From NCBI RefSeq assembly GCF_028464145.1, contig NZ_JAQPCG010000003.1:62001-126000 (forward strand): DNA of 64,000 nt, written 5' to 3'. Both the position numbers and the translations under genes were made by a program. This DNA is from Maribacter sp. PR1. Its GTDB lineage: Bacteria > Bacteroidota > Bacteroidia > Flavobacteriales > Flavobacteriaceae. Positions 35,477 through 44,099 of the stretch are shown here, piece by piece. The notes beneath the pieces are model-generated. The model made no database searches and was not told the DNA's origin. It saw only the letters and a list, made by a program, of their open reading frames with translations. The stretch's first letter is position 1. Every line of letters begins with the position of its first letter.

Positions 35477-36427
35477 TTATTTTTTCATCAAGCCTAACTC
35501 AATTAATCTTTCATTTAAAAACTCACCTGCGGAGATATCCTCATAAAGCTTTGGATGTTCCTCATCGATACAATTTTCAAGACAATTTAATGGCATCTCA
35601 CTAATCGGATGCATAAAAAAGGGCACGGAATACCTGGATGTTCCCCATAGTTCCTTAGGTGGATTCACTACTTGGTGTATTGTGGACAATAATTTGTTAT
35701 TGGATAGCCTCGAGAGCATATCCCCTACATTGATCATCAACTGATCGGGTCTTGCTATCGCGTCTACCCATTCGCCTTTATGGTTTTTTACCTGCAATCC
35801 TTTTCCGTGGGCGCCCATTAACAGGGTAATAAGGTTAATATCCCCGTGAGCGGCCGCTCTAACGGCATTTTTAGGTTCCGAGGTAATAGGAGGGTAGTGT
35901 ATGGGTCTTAAGATGGAGTTTCCGTTTTTAATGTATTCATCAAAATAGGCTTCCTCTAAGTTCAAATGAATGGCTAAGGCCCTAAGCACATATTTTGCGG
36001 TTTTTTCCAGCATTTTATAGGTTTCCTTCCCGACCTTATTGAATTTAGGGAGTTCGGATACCGTTACATTATCCGGGTACTCTTTTTCTAATTTTGGATT
36101 GTCCTCGACGTATTGACCAAAATGCCAAAATTCCTTTAAATCACCTTCTTTCCGACCTTTGGCATGTTCTTTACCGAATGAAGTATATCCTCTTTGTCCC
36201 CCAATGCCTTCAATTTCATATTTATCCTTTGTCGCTTGGGGAAGGTCAAAGAATTTTTTGATTTCAGCATATAAATCATCAACGAGCTTATCAGATAGAA
36301 AATGACCGCTTAAAGCCACAAATCCAATATTTTCAAACGCGGCACCAATCTCTTCAACGAATTTTTGCTTTCTTTCTGGGTCTCCCGAGATAAAATCTTT
36401 TAAATCAACGCTAGGGACTAAACTCAT
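35477..36427 (-). CDS. Isopenicillin-N-synthase-like 2-oxoglutarate/Fe(II) dioxygenase
   Basis: 316 residues. The iron ligands His194, Asp196 (AAHGDINL) and His251 (STIHQV) and the 2-oxoglutarate-binding Arg265-x-Ser267 (SRYSVPF) are all present, and the N-terminus is a DIOX_N-like domain (GFVALSGHFLSDKLVDDLYAE). Such enzymes hydroxylate, desaturate or close rings in small molecules. The substrate is unknown; the gene is divergent from the fused E1 gene and not part of a visible cluster. Confidence 0.88.
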   Translation of the reverse strand: MSLVPSVDLKDFISGDPERKQKFVEEIGAAFENIGFVALSGHFLSDKLVDDLYAEIKKFFDLPQATKDKYEIEGIGGQRGYTSFGKEHAKGRKEGDLKEFWHFGQYVEDNPKLEKEYPDNVTVSELPKFNKVGKETYKMLEKTAKYVLRALAIHLNLEEAYFDEYIKNGNSILRPIHYPPITSEPKNAVRAAAHGDINLITLLMGAHGKGLQVKNHKGEWVDAIARPDQLMINVGDMLSRLSNNKLLSTIHQVVNPPKELWGTSRYSVPFFMHPISEMPLNCLENCIDEEHPKLYEDISAGEFLNERLIELGLMKK

Positions 36428-36554
36428 ATCTTATTTTTTAGCTTTATATCGTAAAATTACAAATTCTTAATGAGTTCCTCGATGTTAGGTATATAACAAT
36501 ATACTGTGTTTTTTGTTACATTTAGGCCTTAACTAATAGTGTGTATTGGACCAT

Positions 36555-38531
36555 ATGGATTTTGAAAAATTTCAAGTAGAGGATGCAATGAAGCTACGGC
36601 TGTACAAGGCCATGCTGAAACCAAGAATGATAGAGGAGAAAATGTTGATTTTACTACGCCAGGGTAAAATTTCCAAATGGTTTAGTGGAATAGGGCAAGA
36701 GGCGATTTCGGTCGGGGTGACCCTGGCTATGGAAAAGGATGAATATGTACTCCCCATGCACCGTAATTTAGGCGTTTTCACCTCTAGAGACATACCCTTG
36801 CATAGGCTTTTTTCACAATGGCAGGGGAAACCAGGAGGCTTTACCAATGGCAGAGATCGTAGTTTTCATTTTGGAACCCAAGAATATAAACTTGTAGGGA
36901 TGATATCTCATTTAGGCCCTCAATTAGGGGTGGCGGATGGTATCGCCCTGGCCCATAAACTCCGGAAAGAGAAAAAGGTAACAGCCGTTTTTACAGGGGA
37001 AGGAGGAACTAGTGAAGGGGATTTCCACGAAGCGCTTAACGTGGCTTCTGTATGGAGCCTTCCTGTTCTTTTTTGTGTGGAGAACAATGGATACGGACTA
37101 TCTACCCCAACAAATGAGCAGTTCAATTGTGAGCATATCGCCGATAAGGGAATTGGGTATGGTATGGAGTCACATATTATCGATGGAAATAATGTCCTTG
37201 AGGTTTATTCCAAAGTGGCGGAAATAAGTAGGGACGTTCGCAAAAACCCAAGGCCTGTTTTGTTGGAGTTTAAAACCTTTAGGATGCGTGGTCACGAAGA
37301 AGCTAGTGGAACCAAGTACGTGCCCGATGATTTAATGGAGGAATGGGCCTCCAAAGATCCATTGGAAAACTATACTTCCTATCTAGGTAAGATGGGATTG
37401 TTAACTAATGATCAGGATAATATACTGAGGAAGGAAATTACAAAGGAAATTGATGAAAATCTTCAAAAAGCAAATAATGAAAAGGCTATTGATATAAATT
37501 TAAGTAAAGAATTAAATGATGTATATCAAAAATTTGATTATAAAGAAGTTGAATGCTCAATTCATAAAAAAAATATACGATTTGTAGATGCAGTTTCCGA
37601 AGGACTAAAATCCGCGATGGAAAAGTATGACAATTTGGTTATTACGGGGCAGGATGTAGCGGAATATGGGGGTGTCTTTAAGATTACAGACGGCTTTGTA
37701 GACAACTTTGGAAAAGAGCGCGTACGAAATACACCTATTTGTGAATCCGCCATCATATCCGCAGCAATGGGCTTGTCTATTAATGGGATGAAGTGCGTTG
37801 TTGAAATGCAATTTGCCGATTTTGCGAGTACTGGATTTAATCCCATCGTAAATTATTTGGCTAAAAGTCATTATCGTTGGGCTGAAAATGCCGATGTCGT
37901 CATACGAATGCCTTGTGGGGGCGGGGTGGGTGCCGGACCCTTTCATTCTCAGACCAATGAGGCCTGGTTTACAAAAACTCCAGGGTTAAAAGTTGTTTAT
38001 CCTGCCTTTCCCTCTGATGCGAAAGGGTTGCTCGCAACTGCTATTGAGGACCCCAACCCTGTTTTATTTTTTGAGCACAAGGGGCTTTATCGCAGTATAT
38101 ATGAGGATGTACCTGTTAATTATTATACACTCCCTTTTGGTAAGGCCAATATTTTAAAAACAGGAAGTGACATTACTATTGTTACCTATGGGGCTGGAGT
38201 GCACTGGGCCTTGGAAACCCTTAAAAAACATAAAAACATAAATGCGGAATTGTTAGATCTTAGGACTTTACAACCCTTGGATACCGAGTCTATTTATACT
38301 TCCGTAAGAAAAACGGGTAAATTAATTATCCTTCAGGAGGATAGTCTGTTTGGTGGAGTCGCCAGTGATCTCTCGGCTTTAGTCATGGAAAATTGCTTTC
38401 AATATCTGGATGGGCCTATTAAACGAGTGGCCAGTCTGGATACGCCAATACCATTCAATACAGCGCTGGAACAGCAGTATCTTCCCAAGGAACGCTTTGA
38501 AAGGGAGTTATTGGAACTATTGGCCTTTTAG
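36555..38531 (+). CDS. Fused E1 alpha/beta subunits of 2-oxoacid (branched-chain type) dehydrogenase
   Basis: 658 residues from the ATG at 36555 (an upstream TTG at 36546 adds three residues). The alpha part (about 15-330) binds thiamine diphosphate through the GEGGTSEGDFHEALN and ENNGYGLST motif; the beta part (about 342-658) starts at IRFVDAVSEGLKSAMEKYDNLVITGQDVAEYGGVFK. Two genes that are separate in many bacteria are joined into one chain here, as is usual in Bacteroidota. It decarboxylates branched-chain 2-oxoacids and reduces the lipoyl group of E2, supplying the branched acyl-CoA starters for iso fatty acids. Confidence 0.9.
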   Translation: MDFEKFQVEDAMKLRLYKAMLKPRMIEEKMLILLRQGKISKWFSGIGQEAISVGVTLAMEKDEYVLPMHRNLGVFTSRDIPLHRLFSQWQGKPGGFTNGRDRSFHFGTQEYKLVGMISHLGPQLGVADGIALAHKLRKEKKVTAVFTGEGGTSEGDFHEALNVASVWSLPVLFCVENNGYGLSTPTNEQFNCEHIADKGIGYGMESHIIDGNNVLEVYSKVAEISRDVRKNPRPVLLEFKTFRMRGHEEASGTKYVPDDLMEEWASKDPLENYTSYLGKMGLLTNDQDNILRKEITKEIDENLQKANNEKAIDINLSKELNDVYQKFDYKEVECSIHKKNIRFVDAVSEGLKSAMEKYDNLVITGQDVAEYGGVFKITDGFVDNFGKERVRNTPICESAIISAAMGLSINGMKCVVEMQFADFASTGFNPIVNYLAKSHYRWAENADVVIRMPCGGGVGAGPFHSQTNEAWFTKTPGLKVVYPAFPSDAKGLLATAIEDPNPVLFFEHKGLYRSIYEDVPVNYYTLPFGKANILKTGSDITIVTYGAGVHWALETLKKHKNINAELLDLRTLQPLDTESIYTSVRKTGKLIILQEDSLFGGVASDLSALVMENCFQYLDGPIKRVASLDTPIPFNTALEQQYLPKERFERELLELLAF

Positions 38532-38677
38532 TATTTAAGTTAACAACTTAATCTATTGAGTGAATCTATCCTTTTACTTTTCTAGAGCTTTATACATAGA
38601 TAATCGGTATTATACCTATATCACGTCCGAGTGGATGTTTTTACCGTATATAGGATAATTATAAAACAAAGATATTT

Positions 38678-39160
38678 ATGAAAAAAGTAATAGTTCTTTT
38701 GGGAGTAGTAGCATTTTTGCTAACCTCTTGTTCCATTTCCAAAGATGCCAGGACAAAGCGTAATTTGCTCAGCGGAACCTGGGCGCTAAACGATGTTTCC
38801 TTTGAAAACAACACAGGTAATTTTAAAGCGGTCTTGTTTAATGATGTAGAGGACATATGCCTTGAAGGAAGCGAGTGGTTCTTTAGAGATAACAATAGCA
38901 CTGGGAGATACACCATAGCACCGTCCACACTTTGTAATGGTGGAGATCGATATATCAGATGGTCTGTTGTAGAACGCGACGAAAACTATACCAGTCAATT
39001 ACAGTTCAAATTTATTGACGAAAAAAATAAGGATATTTCCGGTGGCTTAGGGTATAGACTCAATATTGAGACTTTGACCGAGAATGCCATGACCCTAAAA
39101 TCGAACGTACAGGTGAACGGAGATCCGGTCACTGTGGTATATAGCTTCACAAAAAAATAA
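38678..39160 (+). CDS. Lipocalin-like lipoprotein
   Basis: 160 residues. Lipobox LLTSC (Cys18). The motif LLSGTWALNDVSFEN (GxW of lipocalin-like proteins) and WSVVERDENYTSQLQFKFIDE with later beta segments fit the lipocalin-like family of Bacteroidota lipoproteins. It probably binds a hydrophobic ligand or stabilises the envelope. It lies 19 bases upstream of the OmpA-like gene and is probably co-transcribed with it. Confidence 0.82.
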   Translation: MKKVIVLLGVVAFLLTSCSISKDARTKRNLLSGTWALNDVSFENNTGNFKAVLFNDVEDICLEGSEWFFRDNNSTGRYTIAPSTLCNGGDRYIRWSVVERDENYTSQLQFKFIDEKNKDISGGLGYRLNIETLTENAMTLKSNVQVNGDPVTVVYSFTKK

Positions 39161-39179
39161 ATCCCCAAATTAATAAAAA

Positions 39180-39884
39180 ATGATAACGATGAAATCTAGA
39201 ATATTTAAGAATACAAGTTATGTACTTGCTCTTGCTTTGGTCATGAGCTGTAGTACGGTAAAAAATGCCAATAAAACCCAAAAAGGTGCCGTAATCGGTG
39301 CTACGGGAGGTGCCGTAATTGGAGGTGTTATTGGAAACAATGTTGGTAACGGTAACAATACCGCTCTAGGTGCCATTCTGGGTGCTGCAATAGGTGGTGC
39401 TGCCGGTGGGTACATTGGTAACCGAATGGATAGGCAGGCGGAACGCATTGAAGAGGAAATCCCTGGAGCAGAAGTGAAAAGAGTAGGTGAAGGTATCAAT
39501 GTAACCTTTAATGAGGATGCGGGTGTCTATTTTGATACCAATAAGTCTGATGTTAAGGGAACTTCTGCAACAACTTTAGATAAATTAGCTGGAATATTCC
39601 AGGAATATCCTAAATCGAACATTTTGGTTGAAGGGCATACCGATAGTGCCGGTCCGGATGAATATAATATGAACTTATCCCGACAAAGAGCAACTTCGGT
39701 TACGGATTACTTGACTAAGAAAGGGATTGACCCTTCAAGGTTTACGACCAAATGGTATGGTGAAAACCAACCTGTTGGCGATAACAGTACTGTGGAGGGT
39801 AAAGCACAAAATAGAAGAGTGGAGTTGGCCATAGTCGCCAGTGAGGAACTTAAGGAAGAGGCCGTACAAGAGACAAAAGGTTAA
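39180..39884 (+). CDS. OmpA family lipoprotein with glycine-zipper domain
   Basis: 234 residues from 39180; a second ATG at 39189 would give the more usual lipoprotein start (MKSRIFKN) with lipobox LVMSC. A glycine-zipper stretch follows (GATGGAVIGGVIGN and GAAIGGAAGGYIGN, about 40-80), then a linker and an OmpA-type peptidoglycan-binding domain (about 115-220) with ILVEGHTDSAGPDEYNMNLSRQRA. It anchors the outer membrane to the cell wall and is probably co-transcribed with the lipocalin-like gene. Confidence 0.9.
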   Translation: MITMKSRIFKNTSYVLALALVMSCSTVKNANKTQKGAVIGATGGAVIGGVIGNNVGNGNNTALGAILGAAIGGAAGGYIGNRMDRQAERIEEEIPGAEVKRVGEGINVTFNEDAGVYFDTNKSDVKGTSATTLDKLAGIFQEYPKSNILVEGHTDSAGPDEYNMNLSRQRATSVTDYLTKKGIDPSRFTTKWYGENQPVGDNSTVEGKAQNRRVELAIVASEELKEEAVQETKG

Positions 39885-39907
39885 ACGCATAAGTATATAA
39901 AAACTTA

Positions 39908-39935
39908 AATCCCTGCAATTAGCAGGGATTTTTTG
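39908..39935 (+). terminator. Rho-independent terminator before the polyketide cluster
   Basis: AATCCCTGC (39908-39916) pairs exactly with GCAGGGATT (39922-39930) around a 5-base loop, followed by TTTT. It ends the lipocalin/OmpA transcript 20 bases before the first gene of the biosynthetic operon. Confidence 0.88.
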
Positions 39936-39954
39936 TTTTACGTATTTTCAGGAT

Positions 39955-41079
39955 ATGAATAGGCATGAGGTCATTATAGTAGGTGGTGGACTGGCAGGAT
40001 TGACTGCTGCCATAGCTTTATCCCGTCATGACTATAACGTAGCGGTTTTTGAAAGTTCCGGTTATCCCCATCATAAGGTCTGTGGGGAATATGTTTCCAA
40101 TGAAATTGTTCCCTATTTAAAGTTTTTAGGTATCGATTTAGTAGCCGAAGGCGGTGTTGCTATTACTGATTTCGAAATTAGCAATACGAAGGGCAAAAAG
40201 GTTAATAGCTCACTTCCCATTGGGGGAGTGGGTATGAGTAGATATGCTTTGGACAACATACTATATAAACGGGCAAAACGGCAGAACGTTCATTTTTATT
40301 TTGAAAAGGTTTTGGACATAAATAATACACAAGAAGTATTTAGTATCAATACCAAGCAAAGGTCTGCACAATCCAAAATAGTTATTGGGGCCTATGGGAA
40401 ACGTTCTAATTTGGACAAGAGGTTAAATCGCGGTTTTATTCAATCTAAAAATGGATGGTTAGCCGTTAAATCCCACTATCAAAATCTAGATTTTCCGGAT
40501 AACCTGGTAGCATTACATAATTTTGAAAGTGGTTATGGCGGATTGTCCAGAACGGAAACTGGCGCTGTCAATTTTTGTTATTTAGCACGATACGATCAAT
40601 TTCAAAAACATAGGAATATCCAAGAGTTCAACATACAAGTAGTGTCTCGAAATCCACATTTAAGAGATTTTTTAAAGGATTCGGAAGCGCTTTTTGACGC
40701 ACCTTTAAGCATAGGTCAAATTTCATTTGATTCCAAGAAACCAGTGGTCGACCATATTTTAATGTGTGGGGATACCGCAGGTCTAATCCACCCATTATGT
40801 GGCAATGGCATGGCTATGGCCATACATAGTGGAAAACTGGTTTCGGAAACTGTGCATCGCTATATGCGTCAAAAGGAGTACCTAAGGGAGAATATGGAGA
40901 ATGATTATAGAAAACAATGGGCCCAACATTTTAAAGATAGATTGAGGTATGGTCATTATTTTCAAAAAATATTGATGCAGGAACATTTATTAAATTGGGG
41001 AATTAATACCTTGGGTAGATCCGAGGGTATACTTCGGGCTATGATAAAAAAAACACATGGCAAAATGGTAACACCATGA
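39955..41079 (+). CDS. FAD-dependent oxidoreductase (geranylgeranyl-reductase/hydroxylase-like) of the T3PKS cluster
   Basis: 374 residues. The FAD-binding Rossmann loop IIVGGGLAGLTAAIALSRH is at the N-terminus, followed by HHKVCGEYVSNEIVPYL and the late CGDTAGLIHPLCGNGMAMAIHSGKL. This is the geranylgeranyl-reductase/PHBH-type flavoprotein group. As the first gene of the operon and overlapping the methyltransferase gene by 4 bases, it probably oxidises or hydroxylates the polyketide product, much like the flavoprotein of alkylresorcylic-quinone operons in actinomycetes. That role is inferred. Confidence 0.85.
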   Translation: MNRHEVIIVGGGLAGLTAAIALSRHDYNVAVFESSGYPHHKVCGEYVSNEIVPYLKFLGIDLVAEGGVAITDFEISNTKGKKVNSSLPIGGVGMSRYALDNILYKRAKRQNVHFYFEKVLDINNTQEVFSINTKQRSAQSKIVIGAYGKRSNLDKRLNRGFIQSKNGWLAVKSHYQNLDFPDNLVALHNFESGYGGLSRTETGAVNFCYLARYDQFQKHRNIQEFNIQVVSRNPHLRDFLKDSEALFDAPLSIGQISFDSKKPVVDHILMCGDTAGLIHPLCGNGMAMAIHSGKLVSETVHRYMRQKEYLRENMENDYRKQWAQHFKDRLRYGHYFQKILMQEHLLNWGINTLGRSEGILRAMIKKTHGKMVTP

Positions 41080-41780
41080 TTGATTTAACGTTTAGGAGCA
41101 CCCGAAAAGAGCTGTTGGATGACTTTCAAGGAACATCAAAACAACTTAAAACGGTATTGGAGGATATTAATAGGGTGAATCGCCTGTTAGGGGGTAATGT
41201 AATTACGGTGGACGCCGTTTTTAGGCTGATTAAGGAAAATGAACAAAAATCGTATACGATTCTAGATGTGGGTTGTGGCGATGGAAACATGCTCAGACAG
41301 ATTGCTATAAAGGCCAGGAAGAGGAGCATTTCCTTAAAACTGATAGGGCTGGAATTGAGTGATGGTTCCTTAAACATTGCGCGACAAAAATCAACCCATT
41401 TTCCAGAAATCCAGTATCTAAATCAGGATGTTTTCACATTGGATAAATTGGATGTGGATATTGTTCTGACTACATTGACATTACACCATTTTAGACAGGA
41501 AGATATACCCCAATTTGTTGGAAGATTCGCTAAAATGGCAAATCTCGGAGTAATTATTAATGATTTGCACAGAAGTGGATTGGCGTATTATTTGTTTCGG
41601 GCCTTTAGTATTTTTTTTATTAAGACCCATACGGCTAGGTCAGATGGTTTAACTTCTATCACAAGAGGTTTTAAAAGAAAGGAATTGCAACAATTTGCTA
41701 CAAACCTACCGGGTACTGTACATGAAATTTCATGGAAATGGGCCTTTCGTTACCAATGGATTATTAAAAAAGAGGAATAA
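41076..41780 (+). CDS. Class I SAM-dependent methyltransferase of the T3PKS cluster
   Basis: 234 residues. The SAM motif I is ILDVGCGDGNMLRQIA (about 67-82), followed by motif II-like DIVLTTLTLHHF. The C-terminal hydrophobic helix (GLAYYLFRAFSIFFI) and the RGFKRKELQQFA end resemble C- or O-methyltransferases that modify polyketides and quinones. It overlaps the flavoprotein gene and is 8 bases before the T3PKS gene, so a post-PKS methylation is plausible. One ATCGTATACGAT palindrome lies in the codons just before motif I (41248-41261). Confidence 0.87.
   Translation: MIDLTFRSTRKELLDDFQGTSKQLKTVLEDINRVNRLLGGNVITVDAVFRLIKENEQKSYTILDVGCGDGNMLRQIAIKARKRSISLKLIGLELSDGSLNIARQKSTHFPEIQYLNQDVFTLDKLDVDIVLTTLTLHHFRQEDIPQFVGRFAKMANLGVIINDLHRSGLAYYLFRAFSIFFIKTHTARSDGLTSITRGFKRKELQQFATNLPGTVHEISWKWAFRYQWIIKKEE
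41248..41261. repeat. AATCGTATACGATT palindrome, copy 5
   Basis: Exact 14-base palindrome inside the methyltransferase gene, read as TCG TAT ACG ATT on the plus strand. Confidence 0.7.
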
Positions 41781-41788
41781 AAAGGTAT

Positions 41789-42844
41789 ATGCATACAACC
41801 AAAATAGTAACTGTGGCCCAAGAATTGCCCGAATATTGTAGTGAAACCAAGGATATATTACCTTATGTTAATAAATGGTTGCATAATCAGGACGAAAGGT
41901 TTCGGCGTAAGGTCGTTAAAATATTCGAAGGTGCTGCTGTTGATAAGCGCTATGGAATTATGCCCGTTGAGGAGGTTTTTACAACGACTTCTTTTGAGGA
42001 GAAAAATCAAATTTACGTACGGGAATCCAAAAAGTTGGGCAGCAGAGTGCTCAAAAAGGCCCTTAACGATGCGAGTTGGCACCCAGAATCTCTGGATTAC
42101 ATCATAACTGTCAGCTGTACCGGAATTATGATACCTTCTTTGGACGCCTATTTAATCAATGCCCTAGGTCTTCGCCATGATGTAGTGAGGCTGCCTGTTA
42201 CTGAAATGGGTTGTGCTGCAGGTGTTTCGGGGCTTATTTATGCGCATAATTTTCTAAAATCCAATCTGAACAAAAGAATAGCCCTGGTCGCCGTAGAAAG
42301 TCCTACGGCAACGTTTCAATTAGATGATTTTTCCATGGCCAATATGGTAAGTGCGGCTATTTTTGGTGATGGTGCGGCTTGCGTGCTTTTATCCTCCGAG
42401 GAGGAAGTTGATGGACCTCGAATTGTAGGGGAGGAAATGTACCATTTTAGGGATGCCACCCACCTTATGGGTTTTGATTTGGTCAATTCCGGACTCAAAA
42501 TGATTCTGGACCCTGAGGTACCTGAAACTATTGCCAAATTCTTTCCGGATATTGTTCATCCCTTTCTGGAAAAGTATGGAAGCAGCATGGAAAAGGTTGA
42601 TCATTTAATTTTTCATCCCGGCGGAAGAAAGATAGTCCAAACCGTAGAAGAACTGTTCGGTTCCTTGGGAAAGAATATCGATGATACCCGGGAGGTTTTA
42701 CGGTTGTATGGTAATATGAGCAGTGTTACCGTGCTCTATGTGCTACAACGCTTTATGGAACGTGGATTGTCCAAGGGTGAACAAGGTATGGTTTTAAGTT
42801 TCGGTCCGGGTTTCTCGGCACAGCGGGTGTTATTGGAATGGTAA
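41789..42844 (+). CDS. Type III polyketide synthase (chalcone/stilbene synthase family)
   Basis: 351 residues, normal length. The catalytic triad is complete: Cys142 in MGCAAGVSG, His276 in IFHPGGRKI, Asn309 in YGNMSSVT, and the C-terminal cyclisation loop SFGPGFSAQR is present. It extends a CoA- or ACP-bound starter with malonyl units and closes a ring, giving an alkylpyrone, alkylresorcinol, resorcylic acid or phloroglucinol-type product. The neighbours encode a ketosynthase, dehydratase, enoyl-reductase-like protein and ACP, so an acyl-ACP starter made by them is likely. The product cannot be named from sequence. Confidence 0.94.
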   Translation: MHTTKIVTVAQELPEYCSETKDILPYVNKWLHNQDERFRRKVVKIFEGAAVDKRYGIMPVEEVFTTTSFEEKNQIYVRESKKLGSRVLKKALNDASWHPESLDYIITVSCTGIMIPSLDAYLINALGLRHDVVRLPVTEMGCAAGVSGLIYAHNFLKSNLNKRIALVAVESPTATFQLDDFSMANMVSAAIFGDGAACVLLSSEEEVDGPRIVGEEMYHFRDATHLMGFDLVNSGLKMILDPEVPETIAKFFPDIVHPFLEKYGSSMEKVDHLIFHPGGRKIVQTVEELFGSLGKNIDDTREVLRLYGNMSSVTVLYVLQRFMERGLSKGEQGMVLSFGPGFSAQRVLLEW

Positions 42845-43644
42845 TGGACAAAGAATATAAAGATATGGGCAAAAATTGGGCAATACTATTAGGAGGTAGC
42901 AATGGACTAGGTTTGGCAACGGCCAAAAAATTGTCCAGACATGGATATCATATCATTGTGGTCCACAGGGATAGAAGAACGCAAATGGATTCCATCGAAA
43001 AGGAGTTCGATGACATTAGGACACAGGGCGTATTATTTAAATCCTTTAATGCAGATGCTTTAAATTCCGAAAAGCGTGCGGGGTTGTTGAGTGAAATTAA
43101 GGAGTTACTGCCTACAGGACACAATATAAAGGTCTTGGTGCATAGTATCGCCAAAGGAAATCTTAAACCAATGTATTCAGGCGGGCAAACAGTACTTACA
43201 AATCAGGATGTACGTATCACATTTGAGGCGATGGCCCTTAGTTTATACGACTGGGTCAAGGAATTGGTCGACATCAAATTATTTTCTGAGGATGCTCGAG
43301 TGATTTCCTTTACCAGTGAAGGGAACACCAAGGTTATGCCAGGGTATGGAGCGGTTTCGGTGGCCAAAGTGGCCCTTGAGGCCTTGACCAGAAATATTGC
43401 CTTAGAATTTGCACCGATTGGTATAAAAGCAAATTGTATTCAGGCCGGAGTTACGGAGACAAAGTCATTGGCGATGATTCCTGGATATGAAAATATCGTA
43501 AAAAATGCGCTGGCAAGAAACCCACAGGGAAGGTTGACGACACCTGAAGATGTAGCCAATGCCGTTTACATGCTCACTACAGCAGAAGCAAAGTGGATTA
43601 CCGGAACGGTAATTAAGGTCGATGGTGGGGAAAGTTTAAGATAA
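42844..43644 (+). CDS. SDR family, enoyl-ACP-reductase-like (FabI/FabL type) of the T3PKS cluster
   Basis: 266 residues from the ATG at 42844, which overlaps the T3PKS stop (TAATG); an ATG at 42838 would also be possible. The cofactor loop is GGSNGLGLATAKKL (about 17-30). The active-site pattern is Tyr168-x6-Lys175 (YGAVSVAK), the spacing of FabI and FabL enoyl reductases rather than the Tyr-x3-Lys of ketoreductases. It therefore most likely reduces an enoyl-ACP during starter-chain assembly. A ketoreductase is not encoded in the cluster. Confidence 0.82.
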   Translation: MDKEYKDMGKNWAILLGGSNGLGLATAKKLSRHGYHIIVVHRDRRTQMDSIEKEFDDIRTQGVLFKSFNADALNSEKRAGLLSEIKELLPTGHNIKVLVHSIAKGNLKPMYSGGQTVLTNQDVRITFEAMALSLYDWVKELVDIKLFSEDARVISFTSEGNTKVMPGYGAVSVAKVALEALTRNIALEFAPIGIKANCIQAGVTETKSLAMIPGYENIVKNALARNPQGRLTTPEDVANAVYMLTTAEAKWITGTVIKVDGGESLR

Positions 43645-43649
43645 GAGGT

Positions 43650-44099
43650 ATGGATGAAAAAGATATTTTGTCCCTTTTACCTTATGAGCATCCCTTTTTG
43701 TTCGTGGATGAATTACTGGAGGTTCATGAAGAAGGCACTAAAGGGGCGTTCACTTTTGAGGAGAACCTAGATTTTTATAAGGGGCATTTTAAGGATAACC
43801 CCATTACGCCGGGTGTCATTTTAACGGAATGTTGTGCGCAAATCGGATTGGTCTGTCTGGGTATTTATTTGCTTCAGGAAGAATCATTGTCGCCGGGAAA
43901 TATCCAAATTGGTATGAGTAGCTCCGAAATGGAGTTTTTAAAACCTGTTTTTCCGGGGGAAAGGGTAACGGTTGTCTCTAATAAGATGTATTATCGCTTT
44001 CATAAGTTAAAATGTAAGGTGAAAATGTTCGATGCGCAGAACAATTTGATCTGTAAAGGTACATTGGCCGGTATGTTAAAAGTAAAAACAGATGAGTAG
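43650..44099 (+). CDS. 3-hydroxyacyl-ACP dehydratase-like (FabZ-type hot-dog) of the T3PKS cluster
   Basis: 149 residues. FabZ-type features are PYEHPFLFVDELLE near the start, His46 in KGHFKDNPITPGVIL and Glu60 in LTECCAQIG, the expected catalytic pair. It dehydrates 3-hydroxyacyl-ACP. It sits 5 bases after the reductase gene and overlaps the ketosynthase gene by 8 bases, so translation is coupled. Confidence 0.88.
   Translation: MDEKDILSLLPYEHPFLFVDELLEVHEEGTKGAFTFEENLDFYKGHFKDNPITPGVILTECCAQIGLVCLGIYLLQEESLSPGNIQIGMSSSEMEFLKPVFPGERVTVVSNKMYYRFHKLKCKVKMFDAQNNLICKGTLAGMLKVKTDE

Noticed and set aside
37571..37583. ATATACGATTTG in the E1 gene and GTATACGATAA near 48010 considered as further copies of the ATCGTATACGAT palindrome.
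   Set aside because: Only one half matches, and a half site of this length occurs by chance; not counted.
39218..39499. A Pro/Ala-rich antisense frame inside the OmpA-like gene.
   Set aside because: The composition is the direct result of the glycine-zipper codons on the other strand.
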